DNA of 64,000 bases. Source: JADGGM01 sp025449955. GTDB lineage: Bacteria; Gemmatimonadota; Gemmatimonadetes; Gemmatimonadales; Gemmatimonadaceae. This document shows positions 17,885-24,925 of this stretch, in pieces. Made by a program: the position numbers and the translations under genes. The notes beneath the pieces are model-generated. The model saw only the letters and a list, made by a program, of their open reading frames with translations, did no database searches and had not been told where the DNA came from. Within the stretch, counting starts at the first letter, position 1, and every line of letters starts with the position of its first letter. Location: NCBI GenBank assembly GCA_036554285.1, contig DATBNO010000073.1:1-64000 (forward strand), given 5' to 3'.

Positions 17885-19506
17885 GCCGGGAGGCTCCGCA
17901 CCAGGTCGAGGTTGGCGCGCAAGCTCTGGTTGTCCGGATTGAGCGCGAGCGCGCGCTCCCAGTACGCCATCGCCTGGTCTTTCTCCTGCCACTTGTAGCG
18001 GATGTTGCCCAACTTGCAGTACACGTCGTCGCCTAACGCCGGGTTGAGCTTGATCGCCCGCTGGTACGCTTCCAACGCTTCGTTGTAGCGGCCCGCGCCG
18101 TACAACGCGTCCCCCATGTTCTTGTGCAATTGCGGCAGCGCGCCGTTCTCCGTGAGGCCGCGCTCCGCCGCCTGGCAGGCCGCGGCGAGATCGCCGCGCC
18201 GCTCGAACAATACCGCCAACGTATTGCAGAGTACCGGACCGCGCGGGTGCGCGGCCAGTCCCTCGGTCACGAGCGTGACCGCGCGCTCGAGATCGTCGCG
18301 CAGCGCGGCGGCGAGCGCCGAATAGTGGAACCAGGCCGGCGGCGGCACGCGCTTGCCGAAGAGGGACCGCGCGCTGGCGAGCGTCTCGTCGGCTTCGGCC
18401 AGGTCGCCGCGCTTGAGCGCGAGCACGCCTAACGAAATGCGGGTGCGCGGGTCTTCGGTGCCGCCGCGCCGCGCCGCCTCGGCCAACGCTTCACGCGCTT
18501 CGTCGTGATGGCCCAGGCGCTCCAGCGCGTAGGCCAGATTGTGGTACACGGCCGCGCGCGCCATGGGCTGCGACGCCGCCTCGCGCAGCGTGAGCACCGC
18601 CTCCGACCACCGCCCCTCGCGCATCGCGACGAGCGACAGGAAGAAGCGCGCCTGCACGTCGTTCTCCTGTAGCTCGACGACGCGACGGAATTCCCGCGTC
18701 GCCTCTTCGTACATGCCCGTCTTGTAGAAGGCGGCGCCGAGATTGCGATGCTCTTCCACGCGCGCCTCGAGCGCCACCTCGTCGACCGGCTTCGACTTGC
18801 CGATGATGTGCAGGAATCCCGCGGTCGCCAACCCGTAGAGCGCCTTCCCCACTTCGAACTCGCCCGCGCCCGAAACGTCGATCAGCGCCGTCACGTCGCG
18901 GCGGCCATCGATGAGCGGCAGCAGCTGCTCCTGCAGCGGCGTCCACTGCGCTTCGCTCGCCGCGAGCCGCCCATCGTCCACACCGAAGATGACGTCGAAG
19001 CTCGGCACCTTCTTCTCGATGAGACTCCACTCGTCCACGCGGCGCGCACCTTCGAGCAGCAACGACTCCGGATTGATCGACACCAGGAAGTCGTGCTCGT
19101 CGGGCCGGATGTCGGCCTCGAAACTGAACGTGCCCTGCGTCCACGTGAAGAGGTAGTAGACCGCCTCTTCGATCTGGATGCGGATGTAGCGGTGCAGCTC
19201 CTCGCGGGACAGAATCTGCCGTTCGATCAGGATTTCGCCTAACCGCTTGTGTCGGTGCTGCGTGCCCTGGACGTCGATGGCGCCATCGAGCTCGGCCTGC
19301 GTGAGCACCGCCGCCTTGACCAGCATGTCGCCTAACCGGTCGCGCCGGTTGACGATGGACGCGTACGAGATCCGGCCGCGATCGAAATAGATGTAGCCGA
19401 AGTTGCTGCGGTCGGTGACGCTGAGGCAGCCGGTCTTCTGCCCCATCGCCAGCAATTGCAGCACGTCCGGCAAACTCGCCTCGCGGAGACTCCCCTTGAT
19501 CGCCAT
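17881..19506 (-). CDS. DUF4388-TPR protein (541 aa)
   Basis: The N-terminal ~240 residues are a DUF4388-type (PATAN-like) domain, beginning MAIKGSLREASLPDVLQLL and containing GYIYFDRGRISYA and the RLGEILIERQILSREEL helix pair. The remaining ~290 residues are TPR units rich in LG/A/Y/P patterns. DUF4388 proteins recur next to MglA/MglB and chemosensory genes; their biochemistry is poorly defined. A second protein with the same N-terminus is encoded at 23780-24925. The start shares one base with the stop of the DnaA-like ATPase gene (TGATG), and cheR follows with a 4-nt overlap. Confidence 0.88.
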   Translation of the reverse strand: MAIKGSLREASLPDVLQLLAMGQKTGCLSVTDRSNFGYIYFDRGRISYASIVNRRDRLGDMLVKAAVLTQAELDGAIDVQGTQHRHKRLGEILIERQILSREELHRYIRIQIEEAVYYLFTWTQGTFSFEADIRPDEHDFLVSINPESLLLEGARRVDEWSLIEKKVPSFDVIFGVDDGRLAASEAQWTPLQEQLLPLIDGRRDVTALIDVSGAGEFEVGKALYGLATAGFLHIIGKSKPVDEVALEARVEEHRNLGAAFYKTGMYEEATREFRRVVELQENDVQARFFLSLVAMREGRWSEAVLTLREAASQPMARAAVYHNLAYALERLGHHDEAREALAEAARRGGTEDPRTRISLGVLALKRGDLAEADETLASARSLFGKRVPPPAWFHYSALAAALRDDLERAVTLVTEGLAAHPRGPVLCNTLAVLFERRGDLAAACQAAERGLTENGALPQLHKNMGDALYGAGRYNEALEAYQRAIKLNPALGDDVYCKLGNIRYKWQEKDQAMAYWERALALNPDNQSLRANLDLVRSLPA

Positions 19507-21452
19507 CAGCGAAACTCCTCGATGGCGCGGCCCGAGACGTCGGGCCAATCCCAGATCACTTTTTCTTCGTCGAGGAACAGCGGATCGGCGGGATGACCGT
19601 TGCCGTTGTGCGCCATCGCCGGTGCGGCCACGCGACCCTCGAGCTCCTTGCGCGCGAAATTCGCGGTGAGCGGGATGCCGACCACATCCGCGGCCTGCAC
19701 CAACCGCTGTACCGTGGCCATGATCTCGGCCACGCTCGCCACCGCGCGCGACGCCAGGTAGTCGATGAGCGCACGATCGTGCCGCACGTCGGCCGCGGAC
19801 AGCGAGCGTGCGTACAGCCGTTCGCGCAACACGTGATCGGGCGCCTGCATCTCCACCACCAAGCCGCCCTCGAAGCGCGAACGCAGGCGATCCTCGAGTC
19901 CCTCGATCAGCTTGGGCGCGCAGCGCATCGACAACACGATCTGCCGGCCGCTGGCGTAGAGCGCGTTGAAGATGTGGAACAACTCTTCTTGCGTCCGCTC
20001 GGTGCCCGCGCACTCGTGCACGTCATCGATGATGAGCACGTCCACCACGCGATAGCGCGCGCGCCACCGCTCGATGGTCCCGTCGCGCAGCGCCGCGATC
20101 AGCTCTTCGGTGAAGTGTCGCGCGCTCACGCACGCCACCGTCGTCGCGCCGCCCCGCAGGGCGATCAGCTCGTTGCCTAACGCATTGAGCAGGTGCGTCT
20201 TGCCGACGCCCGAGGGCCCGTACACCACCAGTGGATTGTACTTCTTGCCCGGCTCCTCGATCACCGTGTCCGCCGCGTGCACCGCGAGCTGGTTGGACGG
20301 GCCGACCTCGAAGTCCGCCCGTACGAAGTCCGGCGACGGCCCCGGCGGCGGCTCGGCTGCGCCTAACAGACGGGCCACGGCCAACTCGGCTTCGCCGACG
20401 CGTTCCGGGTCGCGGAACAGGTCCGACGACGCGAGCGATGGGTCGAGCGCCTCCGCTTCGCGGCCCAGGGACTGGAGGCGCGCCACCGCGCTCTCGTATT
20501 GGCGCACGGTGGCCTCGACGTCGGGCTCCTCGCTGGCCTCCAGCGCGCGCTCGATCGCCGCGGTGAGAAAGCCCTGCTCGCGCCACCGCGACATCACCTC
20601 CAGCAACCGGATGCGCCACGGCTCGATCTGTTGGGCGACCACCGCGCTCAGGTCGCTCAAGAAATTGGAGAACTCGCCGCCGCGCCGCGTGCGGCCGTTC
20701 GACGCGACCGCCGTCGCGACGGGCGCCTCCGCGACCTCCAACCGCTCGCCCAACAGCTCGCGCACGTTGAGCGCCGTTACCGCGCGTTCGCCTAACGTTT
20801 GACAGGCGATGAGCCGGTTGAGCGCGCCCTGCAGCTCGCGCACGTTGCCGAACGGAATGCGCGCGACTTCGTCCAACACGCCGGTGTCGAATTGCGCGCC
20901 GCGTTCGTCGCTCTTGACCCGCGCGATCGCCGCACGCGTCTCGTAGTCGGGAGCGCCAACATCAACCACGAGGCCGCCCGAGAACCGCGTGATCAACCGC
21001 TCGTCCAGGTCGGCGATCTCGGCCGGCGGGCGATCGCTCGTGAGCACGACCTGTCGTCCGCTCCGTTGCAATCCGTTGAAGAGGCGCAGAATCTCCGACT
21101 GCGTCTCGCGGCGGCCGGCCAGGAACTGCACGTCGTCCAGCAGCAGCACGTTCACGTTTTGGTAGCGCTCGCGCAGCGCATCGACCGCGCTCGATGCGAC
21201 GCTCGCGTTGAGCTCGTCCACCAACTCATCCACCGTGCTGTACGCGACCTTGAGGTCGGGCTGCAACTGCCGCCCGAGATGGCCGATGGCGAGCAGCAGG
21301 TGCGTCTTGCCTAACCCAGATCCGCTGTAGATAAAGAGTGGATTGAACGCCGCGCCCGGCGCCTGCGCCACGGCGCGCGCCGCGGACACGGCGAGCCGGT
21401 TCGCAGACCCGACGACGTAGTTCTCGAAGCGGTAGCGCGCGTCCAACTCCAC
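19506..21452 (-). CDS. Tandem DnaA-type AAA+ ATPase without DNA-binding domain
   Basis: The 648-aa protein has two DnaA-like AAA+ modules. Module 1 (about residues 5-235) has Walker A GSGLGKT (44-50), Walker B LLLDD (103-107), an arginine finger in RLITRF (Arg156) and Sensor 2 NVRELQGAL (Arg205). Module 2 (about 375-605) has Walker A GPSGVGKT (412-419), Walker B LIIDD (473-477) and RLRSRF (Arg526), but its Sensor 2 position reads SVAEIMATV, with Ala575 where the arginine should be. A helical linker (about 260-365) joins them. The C-terminal tail is acidic and Trp-rich (IWDWPDV). DnaA domain IV is absent, so this is not a replication initiator. It lies 2 nt after mglA and one base before the DUF4388-TPR gene, within the chemosensory operon. 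Role unknown; a regulatory or polar-assembly ATPase is inferred. GTG start. Confidence 0.88.
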   Translation of the reverse strand: MELDARYRFENYVVGSANRLAVSAARAVAQAPGAAFNPLFIYSGSGLGKTHLLLAIGHLGRQLQPDLKVAYSTVDELVDELNASVASSAVDALRERYQNVNVLLLDDVQFLAGRRETQSEILRLFNGLQRSGRQVVLTSDRPPAEIADLDERLITRFSGGLVVDVGAPDYETRAAIARVKSDERGAQFDTGVLDEVARIPFGNVRELQGALNRLIACQTLGERAVTALNVRELLGERLEVAEAPVATAVASNGRTRRGGEFSNFLSDLSAVVAQQIEPWRIRLLEVMSRWREQGFLTAAIERALEASEEPDVEATVRQYESAVARLQSLGREAEALDPSLASSDLFRDPERVGEAELAVARLLGAAEPPPGPSPDFVRADFEVGPSNQLAVHAADTVIEEPGKKYNPLVVYGPSGVGKTHLLNALGNELIALRGGATTVACVSARHFTEELIAALRDGTIERWRARYRVVDVLIIDDVHECAGTERTQEELFHIFNALYASGRQIVLSMRCAPKLIEGLEDRLRSRFEGGLVVEMQAPDHVLRERLYARSLSAADVRHDRALIDYLASRAVASVAEIMATVQRLVQAADVVGIPLTANFARKELEGRVAAPAMAHNGNGHPADPLFLDEEKVIWDWPDVSGRAIEEFR

Positions 21453-21454
21453 GG

Positions 21455-22087
21455 TCAGCGACTCCCGGCGTGTGCGGTAGAAGGCGTGGCCGGACTGCCG
21501 GCCGTGCTCAAGCGCCGCAGCACGAGCTCCGAGATACCGCGCAGCGTCTCGAACACGCCGGTGCCGTGCAGGGCGCCGGCGGCAAACGCGGGGACGCCGC
21601 GGAAATTGAGCGCGTGGTCTAACGCAGCGGTGCCGAGGACCAGGTCCGGCGGCAAGTCCTGTTTGTTGTACTGCAGGACGAGCGGCACCGTGCGCACGTC
21701 CATGCCGTGCTCGGCGAGATTGGAGTGCAGGTCCTGCATGCTCTCGATGTTCTCGTCGAGCTGGCGCACTTGGCTGTCGGCGACGAACACGACGCCGTCC
21801 GCGCCCTGCAGCACGAGCTTGCGGGTCGAGTGGTAGTAGACTTGCCCCGGCACCGTGTAGAGCTGGAAGCGCGTGTTGAAGCCCGAGATCGAGCCCAGGT
21901 CGAGCGGCAGGAAATCGAAGAACAGCGTCCGGTCCGTTTGCGTGGCCAGCGAGACCATCGTGCCTTTGCGCTCGTTAGGCACCTGGCCGTAGATGTAGTG
22001 CAGGTTCGTCGTCTTGCCCGACCGGCCCGGGCCGTAGTAGACGATCTTGCACGTGATCTCGCGCGTCGCGTAGTTGACGAGAGGCAC
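21455..22087 (-). CDS. mglA: MglA-like small GTPase
   Basis: Ras-like GTPase that marks the leading pole and controls motility in myxobacteria and other polar cells. From the GTG at 22087 the 210-aa protein starts MPLVNYATREITCKIVYYG, collinear with Myxococcus MglA. It has the P-loop GPGRSGKT (19-26), TDRTLFFDFLP, the MglA-specific TVPGQ switch (78-82, replacing DxxGQ), FVADSQ and NKQD (141-144). An ATG at 22123 would add 12 residues and overlap the preceding roadblock gene, but does not fit the family start. It is preceded by roadblock genes, its usual GAP/GEF partners. Confidence 0.95.
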   Translation of the reverse strand: MPLVNYATREITCKIVYYGPGRSGKTTNLHYIYGQVPNERKGTMVSLATQTDRTLFFDFLPLDLGSISGFNTRFQLYTVPGQVYYHSTRKLVLQGADGVVFVADSQVRQLDENIESMQDLHSNLAEHGMDVRTVPLVLQYNKQDLPPDLVLGTAALDHALNFRGVPAFAAGALHGTGVFETLRGISELVLRRLSTAGSPATPSTAHAGSR

Positions 22088-22094
22088 AGGCTGC

Positions 22095-22610
22095 TCAGGC
22101 TGGGGGACGCGGTGCGCCCGCATCGCCTGGAGCCGGCGATTGCGCGCGCCCGAAAAGGACGGCGAGACTGCGATTCAGGTCTTGCTCGAAATTCACGTCG
22201 AGCGCGGGACCCGACTCGACCGGCGGCGGCGCCGCGTCGCGGAGGGCGTCGCGCAGCTCGCGGAAGTACACCTGCACCAAGCCGAGCGAGCTCTCGGCGT
22301 CGAAGGCCGTGAGGAGCACCAGCGCGCCCCGCGCCGTGGGCGCTTCGGCAATGAAAACCTGCCGATCGCGGCCGGCGTGATAGAGCTCGCGGAACGGGTG
22401 GCCGTCCAGCTCCTTGCCCAACTCGCCGGCCGAAGCGTGGATGGCTGCGCCTAACGCACAGGCGGCCATCACGTCCACGGCGCGCGTGAACCCGAACTGG
22501 CCCAGCACCTGTCCGCTCGGATGCAGGAGCAGCGCGAACTGCACGCGTGCGTCGTCCACGAAGCGCTGGAGCGGCGCTTCCACCCAGGCCTCCGCGACGC
22601 GCGCCCTCAC
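22095..22610 (-). CDS. Roadblock/LC7-like protein (MglB-type, 171 aa)
   Basis: From the GTG at 22610 it encodes a roadblock-fold domain of about 120 residues (ALLLHPSGQVLGQFGFTRAVDVMAACALGAAIHAS in parts, then a beta hairpin ending LVLLTAFDAESSLGLVQVYF) plus a ~45-residue extension ending in a Pro/Ala-rich tail. MglB proteins of this fold are GTPase-activating partners of MglA. The position immediately before mglA supports that role. GTGA overlap with the upstream roadblock gene. Confidence 0.82.
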   Translation of the reverse strand: MRARVAEAWVEAPLQRFVDDARVQFALLLHPSGQVLGQFGFTRAVDVMAACALGAAIHASAGELGKELDGHPFRELYHAGRDRQVFIAEAPTARGALVLLTAFDAESSLGLVQVYFRELRDALRDAAPPPVESGPALDVNFEQDLNRSLAVLFGRAQSPAPGDAGAPRPPA

Positions 22611-22954
22611 GGCAGCGCCTCCATGGCGTGGAGCATCGCGCTCCGGATGAGCCCGATATGCGCCTTGGGTTCGGCGAGCGTGGCCAGGACGAGCCCATCG
22701 CGGCCCACCGCGCACACGTGGCCCTGCTCCGCCTCGAGCTGCAGGAACCCCACGGTCGCCAGGCCTGCCGCGTCGGTGCCTAACCGGGCGCGCCGGTACA
22801 GCGACGCGACGAGCGCACCGGCCACACCGGCCTCGATGCCCACCTGGACGTTGGCTTCGACGATGATGCCGTCGGCCTCGCTCACCAGAATGCACCCCAG
22901 CACGCCCCGCTGCCGCGTCACCGCCGACAACACGTCGGTGTAGGGCGTGCTCAC
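22607..22954 (-). CDS. Roadblock/LC7 protein (MglB-like, 115 aa)
   Basis: A compact, canonical roadblock domain of 115 aa from the GTG at 22954. It shows the ILVSEADGIIVEA beta hairpin, EAGVAGALVASLYRRARL helix and a C-terminal VLATLAEPKAHIGLIRSAM strand-helix. Proteins like this dimerise and bind MglA-GTP. It overlaps both neighbours by 4 nt (GTGA at each end), so all three roadblock-type proteins and MglA are likely made together. Confidence 0.85.
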   Translation of the reverse strand: MSTPYTDVLSAVTRQRGVLGCILVSEADGIIVEANVQVGIEAGVAGALVASLYRRARLGTDAAGLATVGFLQLEAEQGHVCAVGRDGLVLATLAEPKAHIGLIRSAMLHAMEALP

Positions 22955-23787
22955 GCGACCTCCTTGAGCCACGACTCGGCGCGCTGCATGCAGCGGTCGA
23001 GCACGCGGCGCACGAGCCCCAAGGGCAGCGAGCGCGCCGCCGCCACCAGCGCCAGCGAATCCTCGAGCACGGGGCCGAGGGCGATCGTCGCCACGTCGGT
23101 TTCGTAGACGACGGCGCGCCATGCGCCTAACTGGAGGTGCCGCACGGTGCGGTCCGCTTCGTCGCGCACGCCGGTGAGCGCCGCACCCACGTCCTGCGCC
23201 ACATCTTCGCCATCGGCGGTGACGTACGCGCCGGCCGTCACCAGGCCGTCGCCGTCGAGCAGCAGCGCGGTCTGCTGGCCGTCGCCCAGGATCTCGGCGA
23301 ACAGGTAGCGCGCCTCGTCTTCCACGCGGCGCTCCGCTGCCGCCACCTTCGCCCCGTTAGGCGACGCGCCGTTCGCCGAGCCGGTGGTGTACTTCACCAT
23401 CCGGCGCACCATACGCAGCGCCGTGTCCACCGCCGGGTCGCCCTGCGCGGCCGCGAGCCCCAAGTGGTGCTCCGCTTCCTCGAGGCGGTGCTGCTTGTAC
23501 AGCACGTAGCCCAGGCCCTTCCGGGCGCCCACGTGATCGGGCGCCAGCTGCAGCACCGCCTCCCACTCCAGGGTGGCGTCGGCCAACTCGCCGCGGTCCA
23601 CGCGCACGCGCGCCAACAAGTCGTGCGCGTCCGCGTTGCCGCCGTGGCGTTCCACGCCGCGCGACGCGACGCGCAACGCCAGGTCCAGCTGCGCGCTCCG
23701 CCTCAGCGCCTCTCCTAACTGAAGAAACACCATGCTGGAGGGATCGCGCGCCAATTCCTCGCTCAAGCGCCGAATGTCGTCAGACAT
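22951..23787 (-). CDS. TPR plus roadblock-like fusion protein
   Basis: The 278-aa protein (ATG at 23787) has about four TPR helices in its first ~125 residues (LGEALRRSAQLDLALRVA; LARVRVDRGELADATLEW; LGYVLYKQHRLEEAEHHLG), a Gly/Asn-rich linker, and a second half with a roadblock-like pattern (TALLLDGDGLVTAGAYV ... ADRTVRHLQLGAWRAVVYE ... LPLGLVRRVLDR). It is the third roadblock-type protein in the run and may tether the GTPase switch to a TPR scaffold. It overlaps the preceding gene by 8 nt (ATGTCTGA). Confidence 0.75.
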   Translation of the reverse strand: MSDDIRRLSEELARDPSSMVFLQLGEALRRSAQLDLALRVASRGVERHGGNADAHDLLARVRVDRGELADATLEWEAVLQLAPDHVGARKGLGYVLYKQHRLEEAEHHLGLAAAQGDPAVDTALRMVRRMVKYTTGSANGASPNGAKVAAAERRVEDEARYLFAEILGDGQQTALLLDGDGLVTAGAYVTADGEDVAQDVGAALTGVRDEADRTVRHLQLGAWRAVVYETDVATIALGPVLEDSLALVAAARSLPLGLVRRVLDRCMQRAESWLKEVA

Positions 23788-24925
23788 CCATCCGCTCCCG
23801 CAGCACACCCGATAATCGCGTCACCGCGTCCACGGACTCGCGCACCGCCGCCGCATCGGCGCCCTCGGGCGCGAGACGGAGATACCGATCCCAGCTGGTG
23901 AGCGCTTCCTGATAGTCGCCCCGCCACGCGGCGCACCAACCCGTCTCCAGATGCACCGCCGGCTCGAGCGCATCGGCTTGCAGCACGCGACGCAGCTCTT
24001 CCTGCGCTTCGTCGTGACGGCCGGCGCGCGTGAGTGCGCGCGCGAGGACGAGCCGCGGCATGGTGGCGCCATCGAGACCCGCCACCGCCAGTCGCGCTTC
24101 GGCCACGGCGCGGTCGCACTCATTGGCGCGCAGCGCGTCGCGTGCCCGATCGAGGTGCGCCTGCGCCTGCGCCGCGCCGGGCGCCGCCCCGCCGTTGCTC
24201 TGGTTGTCACGCAGCGCCACCACGCCCGTGGTCACGAGGCCGTACGCGATGCGCGCGACGTCGAACTCGCTGCGCGCCAGCTCGGCCGCGATGGCGCGCA
24301 GATCGCGCGCGCCGTCGATCTCCGACAACACTTCCCATTCGTTGGGCAACAGGTCCAGTTGGGCCGCGTGTCCGTCTCCCACCAGCGAGAGCGACGGCAC
24401 GACGCCCAGGTGCGGAATCTTGCCCTCGATGCGCGACCATTCGTCGATGCGCCGCGCGCCTTCCATGAGGAGCGACTCGGTCGAGATGCGAATGGTGGCT
24501 TCCGCCGGCACGTTCACGACGTCGCGTTCCTCGAACGAGAAGAATCCTTCCCGCCACGACATGAGCTCGAACACCACTTCCTCGACCTGGAAGCGCACCT
24601 GGCGCTCCAGCTCGCGGCGCGTCACCGCGCCCAGCGCCACGAGAATCTCGCCTAACCGGCGGCCGTCGTCGGACTTGACCTGCGCCTCGCGCGCCCGGGC
24701 CAGATCACCCTCGGAGATCTTGCCCGCGCGCAGCAGCAGCTCGCCTAACGGATGCGGATTGCTGCGGATCGCGGCGTAGATCACCGCGCCGCGCTCGAAG
24801 TACACCGTCCCCTGGTTGTCGCGCAGCAGCGACGTCACCGTGAGCGTGCCGGTCTTGCGGCTCAGGTCGAGCAGCTGGAAGACGTCGTGAATGCCCAGCT
24901 CGCGAAGCGGCCCTTCGATCGCCAT
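23780..24925 (-). CDS. DUF4388 protein with C-terminal TPRs (381 aa)
   Basis: Same architecture as the 541-aa protein at 17881-19506 but shorter. The N-terminal ~240 residues start MAIEGPLRELGIHDVFQLL and include GTVYFERGAVIYA, PLGELLLRAGKISEGDL and RLGEILVALGAVTRREL. The last ~110 residues are TPR-like. The two copies are clearly paralogous but diverged. Its ATG shares one base with the stop of the 902-aa TPR gene. Function unknown; DUF4388 proteins often accompany MglA and chemosensory genes. Confidence 0.85.
   Translation of the reverse strand: MAIEGPLRELGIHDVFQLLDLSRKTGTLTVTSLLRDNQGTVYFERGAVIYAAIRSNPHPLGELLLRAGKISEGDLARAREAQVKSDDGRRLGEILVALGAVTRRELERQVRFQVEEVVFELMSWREGFFSFEERDVVNVPAEATIRISTESLLMEGARRIDEWSRIEGKIPHLGVVPSLSLVGDGHAAQLDLLPNEWEVLSEIDGARDLRAIAAELARSEFDVARIAYGLVTTGVVALRDNQSNGGAAPGAAQAQAHLDRARDALRANECDRAVAEARLAVAGLDGATMPRLVLARALTRAGRHDEAQEELRRVLQADALEPAVHLETGWCAAWRGDYQEALTSWDRYLRLAPEGADAAAVRESVDAVTRLSGVLRERMDV

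Noticed and set aside
17066..17992. 308-aa version of CheR with an N-terminal extension
   Set aside because: The added residues are a shifted frame of the upstream DUF4388-TPR gene; the GTG at 17884 with a 4-nt overlap gives the normal CheR length.
19506..21452. Chromosomal replication initiator dnaA and a nearby origin
   Set aside because: Both AAA+ modules are DnaA-like, but domain IV is absent, no DnaA-box cluster or dnaN is seen, and the gene is embedded in a chemosensory run.
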